A stretch of 51,308 nt of DNA, taken from the IMG/VR virus record IMGVR_UViG_3300021404_000017, positions 1 to 51,308 of that record. One strand, 5' to 3'. A model generated the notes under the pieces. The model was not told the DNA's origin and searched no databases. It saw only the letters and a list, made by a program, of their open reading frames with translations. Position 1 is the first letter of the stretch. Every line of letters begins with the position of its first letter. Below, piece after piece: positions 20,065-27,572 of the stretch. A program made the translations under genes and the position numbers. This DNA comes from a virus.

Positions 20065-20331
20065 TCAGTCATCTCCGAGCGGATCTACCGGATTCCAGCC
20101 ATGCACAGCGGTCAACATCGGGGAGCCCTTCTGCCCAACCTCAATGCTCGACAAAGAAGCCACCACAGACAGCACGGCACCGGACAAGGCGAACCCGGAA
20201 ACAGCTTTCCAATCCAGATGCCACGCATCGACAGCGCTTCCACCGATAGCGGAGCCGCCGCAGATCGCCGCACCGCGCACCGCCAGCTCAGCAGTATTCC
20301 GCCAAAACTGAACGGAGAAAAGGGTGCTCAC
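20065..20331 (-). CDS. Holin, r1t-like, 88 aa
   Basis: It has FWRNTAELAVRGAAICGGSA, a second hydrophobic helix (WKAVSGFALSGAVLSVVASL) and the small C-terminal SPMLTAVHG. This matches the r1t-like holin family, whose two transmembrane helices open the membrane to endolysin. GTG 20331 overlaps the upstream stop. It sits directly after lysins A and B and one small gene, as expected. Confidence 0.82.
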   Translation of the reverse strand: MSTLFSVQFWRNTAELAVRGAAICGGSAIGGSAVDAWHLDWKAVSGFALSGAVLSVVASLSSIEVGQKGSPMLTAVHGWNPVDPLGDD

Positions 20332-20504
20332 AGGTTCAGTTGCTTCTCAACCGACTCAATCCAAGTCAGCGCAGCCTGCACCTTGATCACATACGGCACG
20401 GGGTAGAAGCCGTCGACCTTTTCGACAAGACTCAACACGTCCTGCAGACCTGCAGTGATCGCGACGGCGTCGCCTTCAATCTTCGATTCATCAATGTTCG
20501 CCAT
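20328..20504 (-). CDS. Small lysis-region protein, 58 aa
   Basis: MANIDESKIEGDAVAITAGL ... is soluble and helical (VLSLVEKVDGFYPVPYVIKV). ATG 20504 follows a perfect AGGAGGAAA site. Its TGA overlaps the holin GTG, so it is translationally coupled to the holin and could be an antiholin or regulator; that role is a guess. Confidence 0.72.
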   Translation of the reverse strand: MANIDESKIEGDAVAITAGLQDVLSLVEKVDGFYPVPYVIKVQAALTWIESVEKQLNL

Positions 20505-20534
20505 GCTGGTTTCCTCCTGTTGTGTGGTGATAAA

Positions 20535-21404
20535 TCAGATCGGGCCGAATGGTTCTGTCTGACTTCCCGCCAAGGCGACGAAGTTGTAGATCGGTGTCGG
20601 ATCGTAGGTGTAGTGGTCGGCATTCCCTGTCGCGGCGAGGAATTGGAAGCCGTTGATGATCGCGTCGAAGGTGTTGATCGGCGCGTCTAGGTCCATGAAC
20701 ACATCCCACGCCGCCAAAGGTGTCAGGTTTTGTACAGCGTTGAAGATGGTCTGTTCCACCGACCCAACCCCGTTCTGTGGCGCGTTCGCGTACAGCTCCG
20801 TAGCGCCAACATCCGGGTTGTTGGTGTTCACAAAGTCACCCCAAAAATGTGTGACCGGAGTAGACAGGCGGGGCTGGACCTGCTCGAGTGTCAGGTTCAC
20901 CGGCCCATCGCTATTGGTGCCCTGCGCGATACCGCCCGTCTGCGAACCATCCTTAACCCCTGGGATGGGCCATCCGGCGAATTCGTTACCGGACGCAAAT
21001 CCCTCCGGCCGTTGAGGATTCCCAAGCACAGCCACACACACGATACGAGACAGGATATCCATCCTGTTGAACTGATAGCACCACTGAACGAATTGCGCAA
21101 TCACCATCGCGCCCTGCGAATACCCGATAAGGACAAGGGAATTCTCGCCGTAGGTTTGCCCCGGCGTGATCTGGAAACCCGGATAAGTTTCCCCGGTCGT
21201 CAGATATATCAACGACTGCACACCCATCGTCACAGACGGCCCCATAGGGAAAGTCGCCGCAGGAAAATCCCCGACGGGTTGCCAAAAGTACCGATCCGGT
21301 TGATTGGCAGCTAGATTGGAGCCGATACCTGCCGGCTGCGGCGGGGCGGTATTCCACAGGTCGGAGCCTGTACCAGCGACGGTCAGAACAACATGACGGC
21401 TCAC
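20535..21404 (-). CDS. Lysin B, mycolylarabinogalactan esterase, 289 aa
   Basis: An alpha/beta hydrolase of cutinase type: catalytic Ser96 in GYSQG, likely Asp191 (FWGDFVN) and His265 (GNADHYTYDP). Lysin B cleaves the ester bond between mycolic acids and arabinogalactan, releasing the outer membrane at the last lysis step. Length and motif order fit the family. GTG 21404 is the start. This gene is strong evidence for a mycolic-acid host. Confidence 0.93.
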   Translation of the reverse strand: MSRHVVLTVAGTGSDLWNTAPPQPAGIGSNLAANQPDRYFWQPVGDFPAATFPMGPSVTMGVQSLIYLTTGETYPGFQITPGQTYGENSLVLIGYSQGAMVIAQFVQWCYQFNRMDILSRIVCVAVLGNPQRPEGFASGNEFAGWPIPGVKDGSQTGGIAQGTNSDGPVNLTLEQVQPRLSTPVTHFWGDFVNTNNPDVGATELYANAPQNGVGSVEQTIFNAVQNLTPLAAWDVFMDLDAPINTFDAIINGFQFLAATGNADHYTYDPTPIYNFVALAGSQTEPFGPI

Positions 21405-21412
21405 AAATGTGC

Positions 21413-22636
21413 CTAACTGTTGGGTTTCTCGGACGCGATGAACGTCAGAATGTTGGCGACGGAGTTCTCCTGCGCCGCAAGAGCATCCACAACCGTCAAG
21501 TTCTCCCCCGCGCTATTGGTGCCGAGCTGCGGCCAGCCTTGAAGGTTCGGGCCCCGCAGCTGGACTTGGATGTCCTGCACCACCGCCAAAATCTGTGCGA
21601 GTGTCGGATCTGGTTGGGTCACTGTGCCTCCTGTGTCGATGCCGCATGCCGTAGCGAACGTTTGGGGTGTGTAGCCGTCTGCGGAGTTCATGTCGCAAGT
21701 CCCGAACGGCGGACAGCCATCAGGCAGCCCAGACGCCGCGCCGTATCCGGTGCCGTCTGTGTACTGGTGCGCGAGTTTGATCAGGGTGGGGTCGTCGGGG
21801 TTGGCGCCGTACCCGGCCAAGATCCATTCCAGGTGGGCGGGTTTGAACTGCCACATCGTTTTCTCGTCACCCAGGTTGGCGTAGGCGATGACACGTTGTT
21901 CGTTGCCCAACCAGGCTGCGAGGGTTTGGTATTCGCCGTCCAGGTCAGTAGTTTGATCGACGTCGGGGTTGCCGCCGGATTCGAGGTCGATCATGGTGAC
22001 CATCTTCGGATGCGGTCCGCCCGCGGCATTGACCATCTGCATGTGGGTGTTGGAGCCGGTAGCACCGGGGCGCCAGTAGAAGTAGACGATGAAGCATTCC
22101 AATGTTCCTGCATTGCAGGCGTTGACGCACCACTGGTAGTTTTGGGTGAAGTTGTGGTCTTCATAGGTGCCGTCGTTGGAGCGGATCGACAACACCGGAT
22201 ACGGATACGAATCGTTAACAGCGGTCTGAAATTCGGACACGTCGGCGAAGAGTGTGTAGACGGGCTGTGTCACTGCTTCTCCTGTGAGGTATCGGCGTGC
22301 TGTGTTGTAGGGGCCGGCATCGTTGACCGGTACTTCTTCGATGGGCACCCCGTAGGTGGAGGCTTCGATCACATTCCCGCTACCCGAATACAGGGCCACA
22401 TGCGAAGCATCTGGGTAGTAGATGATCAGATCCCCAGGCTGCAGGTCGCTGTACGCTACCGGAACCCCACCCGCGGCTTGCGCCTGGGAGGTTCGTGGAA
22501 TCGCTATACCGATCTGCGCGTACGCCCACTGTGTGAGCCCCGAGCAGTCGAACACGGTGGGTCCTTCAGCACCCCACCCGTAGGAGTCGCCGATCTTCGA
22601 CCGCGCCACATCCACAACTTGCTCTTGTTGTGTCAC
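21413..22636 (-). CDS. Lysin A endolysin, NlpC/P60 plus GH25-like, 407 aa
   Basis: N-terminal NlpC/P60 peptidase domain (about 1-115) with catalytic Cys31 in VFDCSGLTQWAY and His79 in ASHVALYSGSG. It is followed by a GH25-like muramidase domain (LFADVSEFQ through MIDLESGG and AYANLG). The C-terminal tail has a proline-rich linker and helix and may bind the wall. GTG 22636 overlaps the preceding stop; the longer start 22648 is less likely. The enzyme cuts host peptidoglycan at two bond types. Confidence 0.9.
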   Translation of the reverse strand: MTQQEQVVDVARSKIGDSYGWGAEGPTVFDCSGLTQWAYAQIGIAIPRTSQAQAAGGVPVAYSDLQPGDLIIYYPDASHVALYSGSGNVIEASTYGVPIEEVPVNDAGPYNTARRYLTGEAVTQPVYTLFADVSEFQTAVNDSYPYPVLSIRSNDGTYEDHNFTQNYQWCVNACNAGTLECFIVYFYWRPGATGSNTHMQMVNAAGGPHPKMVTMIDLESGGNPDVDQTTDLDGEYQTLAAWLGNEQRVIAYANLGDEKTMWQFKPAHLEWILAGYGANPDDPTLIKLAHQYTDGTGYGAASGLPDGCPPFGTCDMNSADGYTPQTFATACGIDTGGTVTQPDPTLAQILAVVQDIQVQLRGPNLQGWPQLGTNSAGENLTVVDALAAQENSVANILTFIASEKPNS

Positions 22637-22791
22637 AACCGGTCCCACGGATTCCGCTGCCGAATCAACCTGACCGTCATCCCACCCGAGACGTGCGGGG
22701 CCGAGTGGTAGTGGCGTTTCATCTCCGCGAACAACACCGCCAACCAGGCTTTCGCCTCATCGCTTAACTCATCAAGCAGCGGATTCGGCAC
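22633..22791 (-). CDS. Small protein before lysin A, 52 aa
   Basis: MPNPLLDELSDEAKAWLAVL FAEMKRHYHS... is helical with a basic C-terminus (VRLIRQRNPWDRL). GTG 22791 overlaps the protease-like gene by 20 bp; the TGA overlaps lysin A's GTG (GTGA). Conserved placement suggests a regulator of lysis expression; unknown. Confidence 0.68.
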   Translation of the reverse strand: MPNPLLDELSDEAKAWLAVLFAEMKRHYHSAPHVSGGMTVRLIRQRNPWDRL

Positions 22792-24310
22792 TACGTTTCG
22801 CTGTTCCGCCGAGAGCTTCGATGTCGCCGCGTAATGCGTCTATGTCGATGTTGTGGTTGTCGACATCCTCTTGGGTGATGATGACCCACGCTTCTTCAAC
22901 GCATTCCGCCGTCCACCCCGTCGTGGCTGCTTGGTCAGCGCCCCATGTGACATAGCCGTCCAGGCTGTGACCGTCGGCTTTAACGAGGAGGACGCAGTGC
23001 CCGTCATTAGGGTCGGACCGCTGCCCGTCCGCGACGGTCCACGGCTGGTGTCCGGAGAACAGTTCGTCGGCGTCGTCGGTGAGGGACACCCCGCAATACA
23101 CGCCGGTGAACGCGGCTAGCGCGGCGTCGAGTTTAGTGCGGTCCGTGTGGTCGACCGGGGCGAACGCCACAATCTTCCCGACATGAAACCAATGCAGCAA
23201 AAGTTTGGCGATGTTCGCGCCCTGATCCACACCCCGGTCATACGTCAGGTATTCCTCAACCAACTGGTTTGAGGTTTCCCACGTTTCGACTTCCTGACCG
23301 CGGGCGGATTTCGCCATCCGATAATGCTGCCTACCCGCGAAAGTGCAGTTATGGGAGAGCATTCCCTCTGCAACGAAAGTCCGGGTGGATGTCTGAATCG
23401 CCGTAACCCACTGCTCTCCAACGTCCTTACGCTCCACGATTTGCACCGGATTGGCGATAACGCGCCGTAGGTGTTCGGGTTGAAACAGATCAAGTAGACG
23501 CTTCGGGCGCACGTGCCCTAGGAACTTGGCGGTTTCTCGCCGGCCGCCCAGAAGGACGAGCCGGTCGTAGCCCTTGGTCGACAGGCTGCTGTATGTCATA
23601 GTGCGGCGAGCCACGCGGTATCCGTGGTGGTTCAAGATTCGGGCTACTTCGGAAAGCATCCGGTTATCGCGCTGTGAGAAGATGACGGATTTCAGCGCGC
23701 CAGTGCTGGTGGAGCGAGATAGGCAACCTTCTCCGTCGAAGGCAGCTGCTAGATACCCGAGGTCATATGAGTCTTCGCTTTCCCAGGTTGGGAAGGCTTG
23801 GTAGAGGGCGCTGTCTGATCGCATGGCGTCAGTTCGTAGCCATGCCCCACCCGCTGACATGCCTCGGCTTCCGCGGTACCACTGATGGTCGAAAGAAGAA
23901 CGGATTATTGTTCCGTCTTCTAGCTCGAGGTCGTAGCAGGGCTTGCGTAGCGCCTTTACTGCTTCGACCCTTGAAGTTAGGAACCGCCGTCCCTGTCCCC
24001 TGTTGATCGGAGTTTCCTCAAACCCCACCAACTCGTCGCCCACTCTCAATGACGAGATCGGCACCCACCGAAGGTCTGCCGTCAGCACGCGGGTATCAGG
24101 GCCAAGGCAGTTCCCGACACCGTCGGGCTGCACAGTGCAGGTCGGGTCGGGTCCGTTGCCGAGCATCCCCCAGTCGGTGATCCCACCCGTGACGTCGACC
24201 GGATATTCCACTGGAGGCAATGGGGCGTATTCGTGTACGAACTTGAGGGCCAACCGCTTCGGGAGGGCTGGGAGACGTCCCCGTTTACCGGGGATGCGAG
24301 GCGGGGTCAT
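22772..24310 (-). CDS. Papain-like protease fold protein interrupted by an intein, 512 aa precursor
   Basis: Residues 1-67 and 322-512 form the mature protein (258 aa after splicing); residues 68-321 are an intein. The joined sequence has GVGN-CTFAGRQHYRM (nucleophile-like Cys), DGHCVLLVK (His) and GYVTWGADQA, the order and spacing of a papain/C39-like cysteine peptidase. The Cys is the +1 residue of splicing. The gene is between a small membrane protein and lysin A, so a role in lysis or host-envelope processing is possible. Peptidase identity is inferred from pattern. Confidence 0.8.
   Translation of the reverse strand: MTPPRIPGKRGRLPALPKRLALKFVHEYAPLPPVEYPVDVTGGITDWGMLGNGPDPTCTVQPDGVGNCLGPDTRVLTADLRWVPISSLRVGDELVGFEETPINRGQGRRFLTSRVEAVKALRKPCYDLELEDGTIIRSSFDHQWYRGSRGMSAGGAWLRTDAMRSDSALYQAFPTWESEDSYDLGYLAAAFDGEGCLSRSTSTGALKSVIFSQRDNRMLSEVARILNHHGYRVARRTMTYSSLSTKGYDRLVLLGGRRETAKFLGHVRPKRLLDLFQPEHLRRVIANPVQIVERKDVGEQWVTAIQTSTRTFVAEGMLSHNCTFAGRQHYRMAKSARGQEVETWETSNQLVEEYLTYDRGVDQGANIAKLLLHWFHVGKIVAFAPVDHTDRTKLDAALAAFTGVYCGVSLTDDADELFSGHQPWTVADGQRSDPNDGHCVLLVKADGHSLDGYVTWGADQAATTGWTAECVEEAWVIITQEDVDNHNIDIDALRGDIEALGGTAKRSAESAA
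23348..24109 (-). other. Intein with LAGLIDADG homing endonuclease domain, 254 aa
   Basis: Block A CLGPDTRVLTADLRWVPISS starts with Cys1. Block B is IIRSSFDHQWY with the His of the N-terminal splice site at intein residue 75. The endonuclease motif is DLGYLAAAFDGEGC (116-129), one LAGLIDADG copy, with later FLGHVRPKRLLDLF of the same fold. The C-terminus TFVAEGMLSHN ends with the canonical His-Asn, followed by +1 Cys. All residues needed for splicing are intact. Confidence 0.92.
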
Positions 24311-24447
24311 ATGAGTCTTTCGTCCTCTTCGTCCCAGTCAACGGTGGGGGCAATGAACGGGGCCACCAGGAACAGCACCAACTCGAGGACACCCACCAGG
24401 GCGAGCAGGATGATGCCCGCGTCGATGACATACCGGAGAACACTCAT
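24307..24447 (-). CDS. Small membrane protein, 46 aa
   Basis: MSVLRYVIDAGIILLALVGV LELVLFLVAPFIAP has one long transmembrane stretch and an acidic tail (DWDEEDERLI). Both ends overlap neighbours as ATGA. It could be a small holin-type protein or anchor for its neighbours; unknown. Confidence 0.75.
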   Translation of the reverse strand: MSVLRYVIDAGIILLALVGVLELVLFLVAPFIAPTVDWDEEDERLI

Positions 24448-24860
24448 CCGATCAGCCCTCTCACATACCGTTGCGCTTCAAAATCGCTGGAGGACAGCAG
24501 GTGCACTCCGTGCGCCCCTCGATGATGCTCCAAGCAAAGCCATGTCAGATTTGCCCCCGACTCCACCCACGCACCAACAGTGTTTGGGTCGGAGACGCCG
24601 GGGTAGTCGACCTCAAGCCACGCGAGGTCCACACCGTTTTGCAACGCGAATTCGATGTGGCTGTGGTGGAGTTCGAGTTGGCCTTTGCACTCGGAGAAAT
24701 CGTTGCGGTGCAGTCCGATCGCGCACTTCGCTGTCTTGCGGGTGCGGCGGCGGTAAGCGTTAAAGTCCTTGTAGTGGATATCGGTGCGGCGTTCTGGGTG
24801 CGCAGGGTAGTGAACCAGATAGGATTTCGTTTCCTTCTGGTCGTGCGCCGGGGTAGTCAT
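24444..24860 (-). CDS. HNH-like zinc nuclease domain protein, 138 aa
   Basis: The motif order CAIGLHRNDFSECKGQLELH HSHIEF, then NLTWLCLEHHRGAHGVH gives a CxnC, His pair and C..HH arrangement like an HNH/treble-clef nuclease, though the classical Asn is not obvious. MTTPAHDQKETKSYL at 24860 overlaps the previous stop. Similar proteins sit after the minor tail genes in other mycobacteriophages. Confidence 0.65.
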   Translation of the reverse strand: MTTPAHDQKETKSYLVHYPAHPERRTDIHYKDFNAYRRRTRKTAKCAIGLHRNDFSECKGQLELHHSHIEFALQNGVDLAWLEVDYPGVSDPNTVGAWVESGANLTWLCLEHHRGAHGVHLLSSSDFEAQRYVRGLIG

Positions 24861-25045
24861 GTCCCTGGGGTGTAGAGGTCGTCCCAATGGTCAACGTCGG
24901 CAGTGGTTTTCGTGACCGCACCACTACCCGTAGTAGCGACTAGCCATGCGTGTATGGCGAGGGCGCCGACTTCAGGAAACTCGGTGCGTATCGCCACAGC
25001 ACCCGTGGACGGGTCACGCTTTACATGACTTGTCTGATAGTCCAC
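24857..25045 (-). CDS. Small protein after minor tail genes, 62 aa
   Basis: MDYQTSHVKRDPSTGAVAIR ... is a short beta-rich protein with a C-terminal DVDHWDDLYTPGT. It follows the 547-aa minor tail gene without a gap, and related small proteins occupy the same place in other mycobacteriophages; perhaps a structural accessory. GTG 25045. Confidence 0.75.
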   Translation of the reverse strand: MDYQTSHVKRDPSTGAVAIRTEFPEVGALAIHAWLVATTGSGAVTKTTADVDHWDDLYTPGT

Positions 25046-26689
25046 CTAGTTCTCCAATTCCACGGTGATACCAGCCCACTGCAGATTGGTGCCGCCACCG
25101 CTTGCAGAAGAAGTTGCGCCGAAAGACACCGACGACGCCCCCGCAGCATCACCGATCACCACAGCACCGCCGCCCGAGCTTGCGTTGTAACGCTGCGTCT
25201 GGGTATAGGCCGAAAGCGATTGCGACCCAGAACTGATTTCAGCGCAGAACGCGCCGACCACCATATTTCCGGTAACGGATGCAGCCGACATAGACAAGGT
25301 ATCCGAGCCGCCACCCAAGTTTGGGCCGACAGTTCCCACCTTCGACGCGACGTAAGAAACCGAGTTGCCCATCAACTGGCTGAAGTTCGCGCCGCTCACC
25401 GAAACGGCCACCGTCTTAGCACCAGATGCCGGTGATTTCAGCCACCACGCCTCAAGCACACCAACACCCAAGCCACTGGACGCAGACGAGGTTTCCTTCT
25501 GAATCATCGTCATAGCAGTCCCGCCGTATGTGACGGAACTCGATGCGGTCTGGCCGGGACTGACGACGTAACCGATAAATACCAGCACACCGAGATCCCC
25601 CGTGGCGATTGTGTGCGACCACGAAAGCGACGACGATGTAGCGCCGAACAAGTTACCCGCATTATTGCCCGCACCGGCAGCCCCGAATGTCACTGTGGCA
25701 CCGGCACCCCCGACAATAGCGGACGTCGGGATCGCCGCCGCAATAGTCGGGATGGTCGTGACCGGGTTGCCTGTGCCGCCCGCACTCCATGCGGTGTTCA
25801 ACCCGTCGATCGTGCCTTGCGCCAACGTATTCGCCGCCGAGGCACTCGATATCGCTATCGACGCATTCGTTCCCGCCGTCGTCGCCGCAGCAGACGCAGC
25901 AGAAGCTGTGGTACCGACATCGGAGACTGGGTTACTTGGCGCCGAGGTGGAGTGGACGACACCGAACAAAGCAAGAATATCGGCAATCGCCGAATACCAG
26001 GTTCGGACACCGCTGATGGTGGTAGTCGGGCCATCCGACGGAGATCCCACCGGATAGGTGGTGTGGAACAGGTCCAAATAGATGGAGACGTCGGTCATCC
26101 ACCGGCCCCACCAAGCGTTCTGGGTGGTGGCTTGGGTGTTCACAGATGTCACATCCGAGCCGAGGCTCGAGCCGCCCAACACGTTCCCGATGTTCGTCGG
26201 CGTCATCTGCCCCGTAGTGGGGCTGATCCCCAGTAGGGTGTTGAACAGGTTTTGCAGCGTAAAAATTGCGCCCGACGACAGCCCGGACTCCGTGGTGGAG
26301 TAGGTGGTCCACGCCGTCTCCAACGCAGTAATGAACGTTGACCAGCTGGTGTAGCCGGTGATCGCCGCTTCCCACGACGTCAACAAGGTTGCGAACGCCG
26401 CCTCAGATGCTGTTGAATCCGCTTGCAGCGCAGCGACATCGGTGTTTACCGTCCCCAGCTCAGTTTGCACCGCATCGTAATATGTCGTTGCGTCGTTGTT
26501 GTAGGCATCAATAGTGGACTGTGACACCCCCAGCGCCTTCAAAATGGCGTCCATCAGTTTCAGGGTCATCGCCAACGGCAGCGACTGCGCCCACGCCTGC
26601 AACTGACCCCCGGAGTACAGCATCTGCTGCGCACCAATACCGGCCGGCTGTACATGGATCGCCGGGTTCGGCGTGATCGGGAACGTCAC
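25046..26689 (-). CDS. Minor tail protein, 547 aa
   Basis: An N-terminal helical region (GGQLQAWAQSLPLAMTLKLM and a long coiled-coil-like stretch, about 30-200) is followed by Ala/Ser/Thr-rich and beta-rich repeats with Gly-Ala-Thr runs (GGAGATVTFGAAGAGNNAG). Its C-terminal 200 residues resemble a fibre domain. GTG 26689 overlaps the previous stop. It fits the tail-tip minor proteins found between tape measure and lysis genes. Confidence 0.8.
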   Translation of the reverse strand: MTFPITPNPAIHVQPAGIGAQQMLYSGGQLQAWAQSLPLAMTLKLMDAILKALGVSQSTIDAYNNDATTYYDAVQTELGTVNTDVAALQADSTASEAAFATLLTSWEAAITGYTSWSTFITALETAWTTYSTTESGLSSGAIFTLQNLFNTLLGISPTTGQMTPTNIGNVLGGSSLGSDVTSVNTQATTQNAWWGRWMTDVSIYLDLFHTTYPVGSPSDGPTTTISGVRTWYSAIADILALFGVVHSTSAPSNPVSDVGTTASAASAAATTAGTNASIAISSASAANTLAQGTIDGLNTAWSAGGTGNPVTTIPTIAAAIPTSAIVGGAGATVTFGAAGAGNNAGNLFGATSSSLSWSHTIATGDLGVLVFIGYVVSPGQTASSSVTYGGTAMTMIQKETSSASSGLGVGVLEAWWLKSPASGAKTVAVSVSGANFSQLMGNSVSYVASKVGTVGPNLGGGSDTLSMSAASVTGNMVVGAFCAEISSGSQSLSAYTQTQRYNASSGGGAVVIGDAAGASSVSFGATSSASGGGTNLQWAGITVELEN

Positions 26690-27546
26690 GACGGCGGAAC
26701 CGGGCTAGGTGTCAACTGAAACGAGGTGGTCGCTGACGATGTGGCCCACGAATCTGTGGTGTTCGCGGTCTGCGTAGCGGACAGAACAATCGTTGCGGAC
26801 GAGTTAGCCGCGACCTGCCCATACCCCGATGCTGAGCCGGCGGGGATACCGGACTGCAGGACAACAGTTTGGGACGCCTGCCCAGTGACACCGAAACCCA
26901 CACCGACCTGCTGCCCGGACGCCGAACCGAGATTCGCCGTCAACTCGATCACCGTGTTCACGGTTCCTGTCACAACGGTCTGCCCGAACATCACCGGTGT
27001 CCACGCGAACGGCAACGCCGGAACCGAGATCGACGTCAACGTTCTCGGGGTGTTTTGCGCGGTGAACCCTGATGTGTTGTTGATCGTGGACGGCCAATAC
27101 GTGGCCCCCACATATAGGGGTTGGTATTCGAACTGGTTGGAGATGGCGTTCCACACCAAAGTCCAGTTGTTCGTCGCCGTCCCAGACAGATCCGTAGAAC
27201 CGGCAATCGAATACGAACCGGCGGTACCGGCTTCACCGGAGTTCACCCAAATATCCAAGTCGTACACCGACGCAACCCCAGGACCCCCAGGCGCGATTGG
27301 GGTCCACACCGACGACGGGGACGGCAACGCAGTCCCCGCCGGAACAGGATGGGTGGTGATATTCCGCAAAACAGGGGGCAGACCTGGCTGGCCCTGCAAC
27401 AACGCTGGCAACGTTCCCAAACCCCCAGCGGGGGTGATGATGATGACCGCGGCACCGTTGGACTGGTCGAACGCATTCTCGACGGTGATGGTGGCGTTGG
27501 ATATGACGAGTGAGTTACCGTCCACCGAAATACCTGGTTGGGTCAC
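26686..27546 (-). CDS. Minor tail protein, 286 aa
   Basis: MTQPGISVDGNSLVISNATI ... is a beta-rich Gly/Thr/Pro protein with jelly-roll-like strands (WTLVWNAISNQFEYQPLYVG). GTG 27546 has AGGAG before it. Conserved among mycobacteriophage tail-tip genes; it probably forms part of the baseplate-like tip. Exact role unknown. Confidence 0.78.
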   Translation of the reverse strand: MTQPGISVDGNSLVISNATITVENAFDQSNGAAVIIITPAGGLGTLPALLQGQPGLPPVLRNITTHPVPAGTALPSPSSVWTPIAPGGPGVASVYDLDIWVNSGEAGTAGSYSIAGSTDLSGTATNNWTLVWNAISNQFEYQPLYVGATYWPSTINNTSGFTAQNTPRTLTSISVPALPFAWTPVMFGQTVVTGTVNTVIELTANLGSASGQQVGVGFGVTGQASQTVVLQSGIPAGSASGYGQVAANSSATIVLSATQTANTTDSWATSSATTSFQLTPSPVPPS

Positions 27547-27572
27547 CCGAAACTCCTAGTTGTCAAAGCTCA

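Noticed and set aside
21407-22711. 434-aa plus-strand open frame opposite lysin A
   Set aside because: Exactly antisense to the lysin A gene; its length is a by-product of codon bias in high-GC DNA, and lysin A has clear motifs.
26726-27559. 277-aa plus-strand open frame
   Set aside because: Antisense of the 286-aa minor tail gene; Val/Ala-rich shadow without start signals.
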